This document shows positions 24,125 to 32,554 of a stretch of 64,000 bases of DNA, piece by piece. Location of the stretch: assembly GCF_027497175.1 (NCBI RefSeq), contig NZ_CP114901.1, positions 2,108,001 through 2,172,000 of the forward strand, in the 5' to 3' direction. A program made the translations under genes and the position numbers. Below the pieces are notes generated by a model that was not told the DNA's origin, did not search any database, and was given only the letters and a program-made list of their open reading frames with translations. Origin of the DNA: Verrucosispora sp. WMMD573 (lineage in GTDB: Bacteria; Actinomycetota; Actinomycetes; Mycobacteriales; Micromonosporaceae). Each line of letters opens with the position of its first letter. Position 1 is the first letter of the stretch.

Positions 24125-25964
24125 TCTTCAGGACCTCTTCCAGCATCGTCTCCAGCTCGGCGGCGGTGAACGGCAGGCCGCGGACCTGGTTGTAGCCGAT
24201 GGCGTCGACCAGATAGCGACCCCGGATCACGTGCGCGAGCTGGCCGAGATTCATCTCGGGGATGACCACCCGATCGTAGGAGCGCAGCACCGCACCGAGG
24301 TTGGCCGGCATCGGGGCCAGGTGCCGCAGGTGTGCCTGCGCGACCGGCAGACCGCGCTGGCGCAGGGCGCGGCAGGCAGCGCCGATCGGGCCGTACGTCG
24401 AGCCCCAGCCGAGCACCAGCACCCGGGCGTCGCCGTCCGGGTCCTCTACCTCCACGTCCGGCACCGGAATGGTCTCGATCCGGGCCGCCCGGGTCCGCAC
24501 CATGTAGTCGTGGTTCGCCGGGTCGTACGAGATGTCGCCGGTCTTGTCGGCCTTCTCCAGCCCGCCGATGCGGTGTTCGAGACCGGGGGTGCCCGGTACG
24601 GCCCACGGCCGGGCCAGGGTCTGCGGGTCGCGCAGGTACGGCAGGAAGGTCGTGCCGTCCTCGCCGTTGGGCGCGGTGGCGAACTCGACCCGCAGGTCCG
24701 GCAGGGAGTCGACCTCGGGCAGCAGCCACGGCTCGGAGCCGTTGGCGACGTAGTTGTCCGACAGCAGGATGACCGGGGTGCGGTAGGTCAGCGCGATCCG
24801 CGCCGCCTCCAGGGCCGCGTGGAAGCAGTCGGACGGGGACTTGGGCGCGATCACCGCCACCGGTGCCTCGCCGTGCCGACCGAACAGCGCCATGTTCAGG
24901 TCGGCCTGTTCGGTCTTGGTCGGCATGCCTGTCGACGGCCCGGCCCGCTGCACATCGACGATCACCAGCGGCAGCTCCAACGCCACCGCGAGGGAGATGG
25001 TCTCGCCCTTGAGCGCCACACCCGGGCCACTGGTGGTGGTCACCCCGAGCGCGCCGCCGTACGAGGCGCCCAGTGCCGCGCCGATCGCGGCGATCTCGTC
25101 CTCGGCCTGCATGGTGGTGACGCCGAACCGCTTGTGCTTGCTCAGCTCGTGCAGGATGTCCGAGGCCGGTGTGATCGGGTACGCGCCCAGGAAGACCGGC
25201 AGGCCGGAGCGGACGCCCGCGGCGACGAGGCCGAGCGAGAGCGCGGCGTTACCGGTGATGTTGCGGTAGGTCCCCGGCGGCATCTTGGCCGGCTTGACCT
25301 CGTAGCGGACCGCGAAGTCCTCGGTGGTCTCGCCGAAGTTCCAGCCGGCCTTGAACGCGGCCACGTTCGCCGCGACCAGCTCGGGCCGCTTGGCGAACTT
25401 GCGCTCCAGGAACCGCAGGGTCGACTCGTACGGCCGGGAGTACATCCAGCTGAGCAGGCCGAGGGCGAACATGTTCTTGGCCCGTTCGGCGTCCTTCTTG
25501 GACACGTCCAACTCGGCCAGCGCGCCGATCGTCATCGAGGTCAGCGCGACCGGGTGAACCGCGTACCCGGCGAGGGTGTCGTCGTCGAGGGGGCTGCTCG
25601 CGTAGCCGACCTTGGCCAGGTTGCGCCGGGTGAACTCGTCGGTGTTGACGATGATGTCGGCGCCTCGGGGCAGGTCGGCGAGATTCGCCTTGAGGGCCGC
25701 CGGGTTCATCGCGACCAGGACGTTCGGCGCGTCCCCCGGGGTGAGAATGTCGTAGTCGGCGAAGTGCACCTGGAAGCTCGACACACCCGGCAGGGTCCCG
25801 GCGGGAGCCCGGATCTCGGCGGGGAAGTTGGGCAGCGTGGAGATGTCGTTGCCCAGTTGCGCCGTCTCCGAGGTGAACCGGTCGCCGGTCAACTGCATGC
25901 CGTCGCCGGAGTCGCCGGCGAACCGGATGACCACCCGTTCGAGCTGGCGGATCTGCTTGCTCAC
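24117..25964 (-). CDS. korA: 2-oxoacid:ferredoxin oxidoreductase, alpha subunit (gamma-alpha fusion)
   Basis: The protein has 615 residues. The N-terminal gamma domain starts RVVIRFAGDSGDGMQLTG and carries SFQVHFADYDILTPGDAPNV. The alpha domain follows from about residue 215 (GNAALSLGLVAAG, AYPITPASDILHELSKH, MQAEDEIAAIGAALGASYGG, TTSGPGVALKGE). This gamma-alpha fusion is the actinobacterial KorA layout. It is the first gene of the korAB operon and probably has its promoter in the 256 bases upstream. The complex needs ferredoxin as electron acceptor; no ferredoxin gene is adjacent. Confidence 0.95.
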   Translation of the reverse strand: MSKQIRQLERVVIRFAGDSGDGMQLTGDRFTSETAQLGNDISTLPNFPAEIRAPAGTLPGVSSFQVHFADYDILTPGDAPNVLVAMNPAALKANLADLPRGADIIVNTDEFTRRNLAKVGYASSPLDDDTLAGYAVHPVALTSMTIGALAELDVSKKDAERAKNMFALGLLSWMYSRPYESTLRFLERKFAKRPELVAANVAAFKAGWNFGETTEDFAVRYEVKPAKMPPGTYRNITGNAALSLGLVAAGVRSGLPVFLGAYPITPASDILHELSKHKRFGVTTMQAEDEIAAIGAALGASYGGALGVTTTSGPGVALKGETISLAVALELPLVIVDVQRAGPSTGMPTKTEQADLNMALFGRHGEAPVAVIAPKSPSDCFHAALEAARIALTYRTPVILLSDNYVANGSEPWLLPEVDSLPDLRVEFATAPNGEDGTTFLPYLRDPQTLARPWAVPGTPGLEHRIGGLEKADKTGDISYDPANHDYMVRTRAARIETIPVPDVEVEDPDGDARVLVLGWGSTYGPIGAACRALRQRGLPVAQAHLRHLAPMPANLGAVLRSYDRVVIPEMNLGQLAHVIRGRYLVDAIGYNQVRGLPFTAAELETMLEEVLKNV

Positions 25965-26220
25965 GGCCGCACCTCGCTTCGTAGCGCGCGGTGGCGCGGC
26001 CGGCTGAACTGGATGGTGACCTCGCCTTGCCCGGCCACGAGACCTCCTTGACGCGCCGCTGCGCCGGCCGTCCGTAACCGTCCGGCCCGCCTGTCCTTCC
26101 TCACCGAGAGCCTACGTCGGATCGAGGGCGCGCCCTGCCCGGAGGTCCGCCGACTGGGATCGAAATCTGAGGGTTTATGTGGTCACTTGCGGTGTTTCGC
26201 CGGGGCCGCCGTAATCCATA

Positions 26221-27693
26221 TCACCGCACGTCCCAGCCAGGACGGTCCTGCGCCCGGGCCGGTCGCCGGGCTCGGAACCAGATCCCGCTGTCCGATTTCG
26301 GCGCGCCGGCGAGCGGGTCGTTCGCCTCGGTCCGGAGCGCCGCAGCGGTGGTCTCCCCGCCGCCGGTCCCGGAGGCGCTGGCCCGGCGCCGCAACCGCGC
26401 CGCGACCAGTCCGACGGCGAGGAGCATCAGCAGCGCCGACACCGTGATCAGCAGCATCGCCGTGCGTTGCCTCGACGTCGATTCCTCGGTGTCACCCGGT
26501 GCCGCCCCGGCCGGCCGCAGACTCGCCGTTACGGGCGGCGGCACCACCGCGAGCTGCTCGGGTGACGCCGCGGTGATCCGGAAGCTGAGCTGCATCCGCC
26601 GGTCGGCACCGTGGCGCGGGTCGAGCCGGCCGATCACCGCTCCGGACAGCGGTACGCTGCGCAGCGCCTGCGGCGTCGCCGTCACCGACAACCTGACTTC
26701 CTCGGTACGCCCCGACCGCACGGTGCCGAGCTCGCAGCGGGTACGGGTCGCCGCCGCCGCGACACAGCCGGCGGGTGGCGTCGCCACCGTGACCCCGGCG
26801 GGCAGCAGCACGTCGACCCGACCGCTGGCGTCGGCCCGACCGGTGTTGCCGAGCCGGATGAGAAATCCTTCGCTGGCGCCGTCGGCGTCGAAGGTGACCT
26901 CACCGGCCGACATGGTGATCCCGGGCGCGGGTGGACCGGGCGGGAACAGCACGGCGAAGCCCTCGTCGTCACTCGCGGTGCCGGCCGCGCCGGTGGCCGT
27001 CACCCGTACCGAGCCGGCCAGCGGCATGTTGCGCCAGGCATCGCCGTCGACCCGGATCCGCAGCCGGGTGCTGAACTGCGCGCCGGGTGCCGTGGTCCAC
27101 TGCCCACAGCGGTACTCCCGGTTCCCGGCGGTGGCGCAGCCGTCCGTGCCGCCGTCGGAGAGCCCGGCCGGCAGGGTGTAGGCGAGGCGGACACCGGCGC
27201 TCGCGCTGCTGGTGTTGGTGACTGTCACGTTCAGGGTGGCCACCGTGCTGGCCGCATTCCAGTAACCCGAAGGCAGGGTGACGTCGCCCGTGGTGACCGT
27301 CACGCCGGCCGATACGGGCGGGGCGACGGTGGGCGCGGGCGGCCGGGTCGGCGGGGAGTATGTGGGCCGGGGCGGTGCCACGGTCGCGGCCGGGGGAGCG
27401 CTGCTCGGGACCGGTCCGCCGGTGGTGGCACCCGGTGTGGGCGTCGTCGACGGCGCGGCGGGCGTGCTCGTCTCGACCGGCGGCTCGACCGTCGGTGGCG
27501 GCGACGTCGGCTCGGGCTCGTCGGTCGGCTCGGCCGGTGGACTGTACGGCCCCGGCTCGGTTGCCCGGCTCGGCAACGCCACGGCCGCCACCGCACCTGG
27601 CGCCGCGCCGGCTCCGGCACCCAGCAGCAGGCCGAGGGCGCAGGCGGACGCGAGCGTACGACGCCGGGCGCGTCGTCCGGGCAGCCGTCCCAT
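26221..27693 (-). CDS. Membrane-anchored cell-surface protein with Pro/Thr-rich stalk
   Basis: The 490-residue protein has an Arg-rich start plus a hydrophobic signal segment (LASACALGLLLGAGAGAAPG). A Pro/Ser/Thr stalk spans about residues 45-125, followed by two beta-sandwich repeats of DUF11/Ig-like character (STVATLNVTVTNTSSASAGV; FDADGASEGFLIRLGNTGRA), each with Cys pairs. A C-terminal membrane helix (AMLLITVSALLMLLAVGLVA) and a basic cytosolic tail follow. It is therefore exported and held in the membrane with its domains in the wall. No sortase motif or enzyme signature is seen. A long open frame also exists on the forward strand, but only this strand gives a sensible signal peptide and anchor. 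Confidence 0.82.
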   Translation of the reverse strand: MGRLPGRRARRRTLASACALGLLLGAGAGAAPGAVAAVALPSRATEPGPYSPPAEPTDEPEPTSPPPTVEPPVETSTPAAPSTTPTPGATTGGPVPSSAPPAATVAPPRPTYSPPTRPPAPTVAPPVSAGVTVTTGDVTLPSGYWNAASTVATLNVTVTNTSSASAGVRLAYTLPAGLSDGGTDGCATAGNREYRCGQWTTAPGAQFSTRLRIRVDGDAWRNMPLAGSVRVTATGAAGTASDDEGFAVLFPPGPPAPGITMSAGEVTFDADGASEGFLIRLGNTGRADASGRVDVLLPAGVTVATPPAGCVAAAATRTRCELGTVRSGRTEEVRLSVTATPQALRSVPLSGAVIGRLDPRHGADRRMQLSFRITAASPEQLAVVPPPVTASLRPAGAAPGDTEESTSRQRTAMLLITVSALLMLLAVGLVAARLRRRASASGTGGGETTAAALRTEANDPLAGAPKSDSGIWFRARRPARAQDRPGWDVR

Positions 27694-27815
27694 TGATCCT
27701 CCGGTGCTGGTGGTGCTCCCATGGTGGTCAGAAGTTGCCCTGGGACACTAGTCCCACTTGAAAAGAAGTTCGCGACGCGGCCATGGTCTGCCGACGGACG
27801 GTAGGCTGACCGACC

Positions 27816-28193
27816 GTGACCGGTTACCTGGGCTCGTACGCGACGCTCGGGCTGTTGCTGCTCGCTGGCGTGCTCTTCCTCGTCGTCGCGTTCACCGCCA
27901 ACCGGGTGCTGCGCCCCGCCCGCCCGGCCGATCCGCCCGGCAAACGCGCCAGCTACGAGTGCGGCCTCGACCCGGTGGGCGGCGACTGGGCACAGATGCA
28001 GATCCGCTACTACGTCTACGCGTACCTCTACGTGCTGTTCGCCGTCGAGGCGGTGTTCCTCTTCCCCTGGGCGGTGGTCTTCGACCGGCCCGGGTTCGGA
28101 ATGGTCACCGTGGTGGAGATGGCGATCTTCGTGGGTGTCCTCGCGCTCGGCCTGCTCTACGCATGGCGGCGCAACATCCTCCGCTGGACCTGA
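27816..28193 (+). CDS. nuoA: Orphan NADH-quinone oxidoreductase subunit A
   Basis: GTG 27816 gives 125 residues with three membrane helices. The hallmark loop YECGLDPVGGDW is present, and the second helix region reads YLYVLFAVEAVFLFPWAV. In ordinary NuoA that place reads FDxE; here the Asp is Ala (FAVE), although the Glu is kept. NuoA helps form the quinone-site/proton entry of complex I. No other nuo gene is near, so this is a second, isolated copy. It may serve an incomplete complex I as seen in other actinobacteria, or have a role of its own. It is convergent with the folP2-type gene. Confidence 0.85.
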   Translation: MTGYLGSYATLGLLLLAGVLFLVVAFTANRVLRPARPADPPGKRASYECGLDPVGGDWAQMQIRYYVYAYLYVLFAVEAVFLFPWAVVFDRPGFGMVTVVEMAIFVGVLALGLLYAWRRNILRWT

Positions 28194-28209
28194 CCGACGG
28201 CTGGACGGC

Positions 28210-29106
28210 TCAGGCGAGGCCGCGGCGGCTGAGTGTGGGTGGCCGATCGCCCCGGACGGCCGCGACCATGTCCAGCACCCGGCGGGTGGGCCGGACCTGA
28301 TGGGCGCGGAAGACCCGGGCGCCCAGCCACGCGGAGACCGCCGTCGCGGCGAGCGTCCCCTCCAACCGCTCGGTGACCGGCAGGTCCAGCGTCTCGCCGA
28401 CGAAGTCCTTGTTCGACAGGGCCACCAGCACCGGCCAACCGGTCGCGGCCAGCTCGCCCAACCGCCGGGTGATCTCCAGGGAGTGGCGGGTGTTCTTGCC
28501 GAAGTCGTGCGCCGGGTCGATGAGTATTCCGTCGGGGCGTACGCCCAGGGAGACCGCGCGTTCGGCGAGCCCGGTCACCGTCGCGACCACGTCCGCCACC
28601 ACGTCGTCGAAGGCCGCGCGGTGCGGCCTGGTGCGTGGGCTGAGTCCACCCGCATGTGAGCAGACCAGCCCGACCCCGGTCTGCGCCGCCACCCGGGCCA
28701 GCGCCGGGTCCGCCCCCGACCAGGTGTCGTTGAGCAGGTCCGCGCCGGCCCCCACGGCCTCCACCGCGACCTCGGCCCGCCAGGTGTCGATCGAGATGAC
28801 GACCTCCGGGAACGCGGCCCGTACGGCGGCGATGGTGCCCACCGTCCGACGGATCTCCTCGGCGACATCCACCTCGGTACCCGGCCCGGCCTTCACCCCG
28901 CCGATGTCGACGATGTCCGCGCCCTCGTCCACCGCCTTCTCCACCGCCCGCAGCGCGCTGTCGGCCTGGAAGGTCGAGCCCCGGTCGAAGAACGAGTCCG
29001 GAGTGCGGTTGACGATCGCCATCACCACCAGGTCTTCGGCACCGAACCGCCGAGCCCCGAGCCGCAGCACCCCGGCCACGCCACCTCCCACATCGCCACC
29101 CGCCAC
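28210..29106 (-). CDS. folP2: Dihydropteroate synthase homologue of the FolP2 type
   Basis: The 298-residue TIM-barrel protein is related to FolP but carries changed substrate loops: MAIVNRTPDSFFDRG instead of LNVTPDSFSDGG, DIGGVKAGPG instead of DIGGESTRPG, SHAGG instead of HMQG, and LSNKDFVGETL instead of SRKSMIG. These are the features of mycobacterial FolP2 (Rv1207), whose M. leprae version was reported to lack dihydropteroate synthase activity. It is probably not the folate enzyme. The neighbours DivIVA-domain protein and tag recall the Rv1207-Rv1210 block, but gpgS is absent. It is divergent from the DivIVA gene. Confidence 0.85.
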   Translation of the reverse strand: MAGGDVGGGVAGVLRLGARRFGAEDLVVMAIVNRTPDSFFDRGSTFQADSALRAVEKAVDEGADIVDIGGVKAGPGTEVDVAEEIRRTVGTIAAVRAAFPEVVISIDTWRAEVAVEAVGAGADLLNDTWSGADPALARVAAQTGVGLVCSHAGGLSPRTRPHRAAFDDVVADVVATVTGLAERAVSLGVRPDGILIDPAHDFGKNTRHSLEITRRLGELAATGWPVLVALSNKDFVGETLDLPVTERLEGTLAATAVSAWLGARVFRAHQVRPTRRVLDMVAAVRGDRPPTLSRRGLA

Positions 29107-29210
29107 CGACGATCACGCCGCCGCCACACTGACGCTATCCGGTTGCCGGTTCGCGGTACGCCGCGCCGGGTGGGGTCGCCCCGTTCCCCTCGGCGTGCCA
29201 CGATCAGTGC

Positions 29211-29894
29211 ATGGGTCAGCTTCTGCTCCTGCTGGTCGTGGCGGTCACCGTCGCGGCGGTCGTGTTCGGCGTGACGGTGCTGGTCAGTGGTCGGGATCCC
29301 GGCCTGGCCCCGGTCGAGGCGGACGGACGGGCGATACCGCTGCCCGGCGACCGTCCGCTGCGTGAGTCGGACGTCGGCGAGGTGCGCTTCGACACGGCGT
29401 TTCGTGGGTACCGGATGACCCAGGTTGATCAGGCGATGCGCCGGGCGGCGTACGACATCGGGTACAAGGCCGAGCTGATCGGGGTGCTGGAGGCGGAGGT
29501 GACGGCGTTGCGGGACGGACGGATCGACGACGCCGACGCGCTCCGGCAGGCCCGCGAGCAGGCGGCCGAGTCGACCGAGGCGGGGCCCTCGCTCCCGGAC
29601 CTTCCAGCGGCTGAAGGATCGACGATCGAGCTTTCGGTGGCTCCGGCGGTGGCCGAGACCGGTGACCGGCCGGGCTCGGGTCCGCAGATCGGCCCGGCGT
29701 CAACGGCGGCACCGCAGGCTGCGGCGGGAGCGCCGACGGAGCCGGCCGACGGCGATGGCCGGGCGGCCGGTGAGCAGCCGGTGTCGGCCGACGCCGCCCC
29801 CTCCGCCGCTGCCGACTCCGGTGGCAAGCCGGCTGACAGCGGGGCGCCGGGATCCGCGCCGCACGGTTCGGTGGTCCGGTCGGAGTCGGCGTGA
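29211..29894 (+). CDS. DivIVA-domain membrane protein
   Basis: The 227-residue protein has an N-terminal membrane helix (LLLLVVAVTVAAVVFGVTVL), then a DivIVA-like motif VRFDTAFRGYRMTQVDQAM, a short coiled coil (AELIGVLEAEVTALRD), and a long disordered Ala/Pro/Gly tail. It corresponds in position and layout to mycobacterial Rv1209. DivIVA domains bind curved membrane or recruit wall-growth proteins; the exact role here is unknown. Its stop overlaps the next start (GTGA, 29891-29894), linking it to the SRPBCC gene. Confidence 0.82.
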   Translation: MGQLLLLLVVAVTVAAVVFGVTVLVSGRDPGLAPVEADGRAIPLPGDRPLRESDVGEVRFDTAFRGYRMTQVDQAMRRAAYDIGYKAELIGVLEAEVTALRDGRIDDADALRQAREQAAESTEAGPSLPDLPAAEGSTIELSVAPAVAETGDRPGSGPQIGPASTAAPQAAAGAPTEPADGDGRAAGEQPVSADAAPSAAADSGGKPADSGAPGSAPHGSVVRSESA

Positions 29895-30388
29895 GCGGCT
29901 CGGACGGCGCTGACGATCTTCGAGAGGCGGCCCAACCGGGTGCCGGTGAGGTCACCGCCACGGTGATCGTCGACGCGCCGGCCGAGAAGGTCTTCGCCGC
30001 CCTGCTGGCCTGGGAACGGCAGTCCGAGTGGATCCCGTTCACCACCGTCCGGGTGGTGGAGGGCGACGGTGGTGAGGGAAGCCTGGTCGAGGCGGTCACC
30101 TCGCTCGGCCCGGCGGTGCTGCGGGACGAGATGCGGGTGGTCCGGGTGGACGCGCCGTACGAGATCGGCGTGGTGCACTGCGGCACGCTGCTGCGCGGCC
30201 CCGGGGTGCTGCGGTGCACCCCGCTGGAGAGCGGGCGCACTCAGGTGGTCTGGCACGAGTGGTTCCACCTGCCGGGCGGGCCGGCCGGGCGGGTGGCCTG
30301 GCCGGTGCTCTGGCCCGGCTCCAAGTTCAGCCTCACCCAGGCGCTGCGACGTTTCGCCCGTCAGGTCGAGCAGGGCCGCCTGCCCTGA
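29891..30388 (+). CDS. SRPBCC (START/polyketide-cyclase-like) protein
   Basis: The 165-residue protein with helix-grip features begins its fold at VTATVIVDAPAEKVFAALLA. It continues WERQSEWIPFTTVRVVEGDG and ends in an amphipathic C-terminal helix (FSLTQALRRFARQVEQG), the standard lid of the SRPBCC cavity. Such proteins bind hydrophobic ligands or lipids. It is translationally coupled to the DivIVA-domain gene and followed after 59 bases by tag. The ligand is unknown. Confidence 0.85.
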   Translation: MSGSDGADDLREAAQPGAGEVTATVIVDAPAEKVFAALLAWERQSEWIPFTTVRVVEGDGGEGSLVEAVTSLGPAVLRDEMRVVRVDAPYEIGVVHCGTLLRGPGVLRCTPLESGRTQVVWHEWFHLPGGPAGRVAWPVLWPGSKFSLTQALRRFARQVEQGRLP

Positions 30389-30447
30389 CCGCGGTACTCC
30401 GCGAGGCGGCACCGGGTCTGTCGGAGGCGGAAACTAGCCTTGACGCC

Positions 30448-31038
30448 GTGACTGAACTGGTGATCGGTGCCGACGGGCTGGCCCGGTGCGGGTGGGGTGC
30501 CAGCACGCCCGACTACGCGGTCTACCACGACACCGAGTGGGGCCGCCCGCTGCACGGTGACGACGCCCTCTACGAGCGGATGACGCTGGAGGCGTTCCAG
30601 TCGGGTCTGTCCTGGCTGACCATCCTGCGCAAGCGGCCCGCCTTCCGGGCGGCCTTCGCCGGGTTCCGCATCGACACGGTGGCCGAATACGGCGAGGCCG
30701 ACGTGGCCAGACTGCTCGCCGACGTCGGCATCGTCCGTAACCGCGCCAAGATCGAAGCTGCGATCGCGAACGCCCGCGCCGCACAGGAGCTTCCGGAAGG
30801 GCTGTCCGCGCTGCTCTGGTCCTTCGCCCCGCCACCCGGTCGGGCCCGACCGGGCTCCGCTGCCGCCGTGCCCGCGCTGACCGACGCCTCCACGGCCATG
30901 GCCAAGGCGCTCAAGAAACGGGGCTTCCGGTTCGTCGGCCCGACCACGGCGTACGCGCTGATGCAGGCCACCGGGATGGTCGACGACCATCTGACCGGCT
31001 GCCACGTCGTGACGTCCGCGACCGGCGTGATGGGATGA
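30448..31038 (+). CDS. tag: DNA-3-methyladenine glycosylase I
   Basis: GTG 30448 gives 196 residues; an earlier open frame overlaps the preceding gene. The zinc ligands expected for Tag are visible: Cys in LARCGWG, His in VYHDTEWG, and His plus Cys in DDHLTGCHV. The catalytic/base-binding region TLEAFQSGLSWLTILRKRPA is typical. The enzyme removes 3-methyladenine from alkylated DNA. It corresponds to tagA (Rv1210) in the mycobacteria-like gene block, and its neighbours are in the same order. Confidence 0.95.
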   Translation: MTELVIGADGLARCGWGASTPDYAVYHDTEWGRPLHGDDALYERMTLEAFQSGLSWLTILRKRPAFRAAFAGFRIDTVAEYGEADVARLLADVGIVRNRAKIEAAIANARAAQELPEGLSALLWSFAPPPGRARPGSAAAVPALTDASTAMAKALKKRGFRFVGPTTAYALMQATGMVDDHLTGCHVVTSATGVMG

Positions 31039-31042
31039 GGGC

Positions 31043-31666
31043 ATGACGACCGACACCGCACACCGGGTGAACGGGGCGAGCCAGGCGGACGGCACGGGCA
31101 CCTGGGCCGTGCTCCTGCCCGCCGGACGGTACGACGCCGAACGGCTCGTCCACCACGAGACGCTTGAGTTGACCGGGCTGGGCGGCACCGGCCTGCCCCG
31201 CTGCGGCGACCAGGTCGCGGTGCTGGCCGACGAGCCGCCGCGGCTGGTTGCGGTGGGCCGGGTCGCCGGCGCGGCGGCCCGACGTCCGGAGGACCCGGAC
31301 GACCCGCAGTCCGACCGGGCACCGGACACACTGGTGATCGCGTACACCCGGCGGGCCTTCGACGAGCCGGTGCCGGCCGACGCACTGGTGCTCGGCGGGC
31401 CGGTCACGGCGCTCGACGCGGCGACGTTCCGCGAGCTGGTCGACCGGCTGGGTCCGGCACCGCAGCGCCGCACCTGGCTGGTCAGCCTGGATCTGCCGAT
31501 CGAAGCCGACTCGCCGGCGGAGGCGGTCCGGCTGTTCTGGGCGTACGTGCAGGAGCTCGGCCCCCGGGAACTGCCCGCCTTCGTCTCACCCTCCGGTGAC
31601 GAACTGGCCATGCAGGCGTTCGTGCTCGGCGCGGAGGCGAACCAGGACCCGGAAGAGGACGACTGA
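31043..31666 (+). CDS. Conserved hypothetical protein
   Basis: The 207-residue acidic, soluble protein starts four bases after tag. The N-terminal half (TWAVLLPAGRYDAERLVHHE, QVAVLADEPPRLVAVGRVAG) looks like a small beta-barrel of EVE/PUA character. The C-terminal half (RRTWLVSLDLPIEADSPAEA, VRLFWAYVQELGPRELPAFV) forms a second domain. I do not recognise a named family and propose no function. The close spacing suggests co-transcription with tag. Confidence 0.72.
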   Translation: MTTDTAHRVNGASQADGTGTWAVLLPAGRYDAERLVHHETLELTGLGGTGLPRCGDQVAVLADEPPRLVAVGRVAGAAARRPEDPDDPQSDRAPDTLVIAYTRRAFDEPVPADALVLGGPVTALDAATFRELVDRLGPAPQRRTWLVSLDLPIEADSPAEAVRLFWAYVQELGPRELPAFVSPSGDELAMQAFVLGAEANQDPEEDD

Positions 31667-31762
31667 CCGACCCGGACCCGGGGCCGCGGGTCAGTGGGCC
31701 GGCGACGACTCGACCGGCCGGCGGTGCGACTCAACGCCGCCCGCCGGCAGGCCGGCGGCGAC

Positions 31763-32554
31763 TCAACGGCCCTCGAAGACCGGCTTCTGCTTGCCGACGA
31801 AGGCCATGGTGGCGGTCCGGTGGTCCGTGGTCGCGCCGCAGATGGCCTGTGCCTGTGCCTCGGCGGCCAGCGCGTCGGCCAGGGTGCCGGCGTCGGCGAC
31901 GGAGAGCTGACGTTTGATCGCCCCGTAGGCCACGGTCGGTCCGGCGGCGAGCCGGGCGGCCAGTTCCTGCGCGGTGGGCAGCACCTGCTCGTCGTCGTCC
32001 GTCATCCGGTTCAGCAGCCCCAGCCGGCAGGCATCCTCGGCGCGTACCGGCTCGGCCAGCATCAGCAGCTCGACGGCCTTGGCATGGCCGACGAGTCGGG
32101 GCAGCGTCCACGAGGCGCCGGTGTCGGCGGCCAGCCCGACCTTTGCGAACGCCATCAGGAAGCTGGTGGACGGGCCACCGATGCGGATGTCGGCCAGGAA
32201 GGCCAGGGAGGCACCCGCTCCGGCGGCCATGCCCCGGACGGCGGCCACCACCGGCTTCGGCAGGTTGGCCAGCCGGGCGGCGATCGGGTTGTAGTGCGCC
32301 CGGACGGTGTCCAGCGGGTTGCCGTCTCCCGCCTGGAGGGTGTTGACGTGCTCACGCAGATCCTGGCCGGCGCAGAACGATCCGCCCGCCCCGGCCAGCA
32401 CCACCGCCCGGCAGCCACGGTCGGACTCCAACTCGGCGAGGGTGTCCCGCAGCGCCTCCTTGAGCGCCACGTCGAGCGAGTTCATCGCCGTCGGGCGGTT
32501 CAGGGTGAGGGTGACGACGGCGTCGGTGCGGTCGACGAGCAGCGGCTCGGTCAC
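31763..32554 (-). CDS. Enoyl-CoA hydratase/isomerase family protein
   Basis: The start is GTG 32554, overlapping the stop of paaX by four bases. The 263-residue crotonase-fold enzyme has CoA-binding and oxyanion motifs GGSFCAGQDLREH and AVRGMAAGAGASLAFLADIR, then FAKVGLAADTGASWTLPRLV, where the acid of PaaG-type enzymes sits (Asp in AADTG), and the C-terminal FVGKQKPVFEGR. It probably hydrates or isomerises an enoyl-CoA in aromatic or fatty acid breakdown. Coupling with a PaaX-type repressor suggests phenylacetyl-CoA-like inducers; other paa genes are absent here. Confidence 0.88.
   Translation of the reverse strand: MTEPLLVDRTDAVVTLTLNRPTAMNSLDVALKEALRDTLAELESDRGCRAVVLAGAGGSFCAGQDLREHVNTLQAGDGNPLDTVRAHYNPIAARLANLPKPVVAAVRGMAAGAGASLAFLADIRIGGPSTSFLMAFAKVGLAADTGASWTLPRLVGHAKAVELLMLAEPVRAEDACRLGLLNRMTDDDEQVLPTAQELAARLAAGPTVAYGAIKRQLSVADAGTLADALAAEAQAQAICGATTDHRTATMAFVGKQKPVFEGR

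Noticed and set aside
24081..26051. 656-codon forward open frame over korA
   Set aside because: Its composition is rich in Arg, Gly, His and Asp with no domain; korA on the reverse strand is unambiguous.
26611..27696. Long forward open frame opposite the surface-protein gene
   Set aside because: Its product is Arg/Gly-rich low-complexity sequence, while the reverse strand gives a clean signal peptide, stalk, repeats and membrane anchor.
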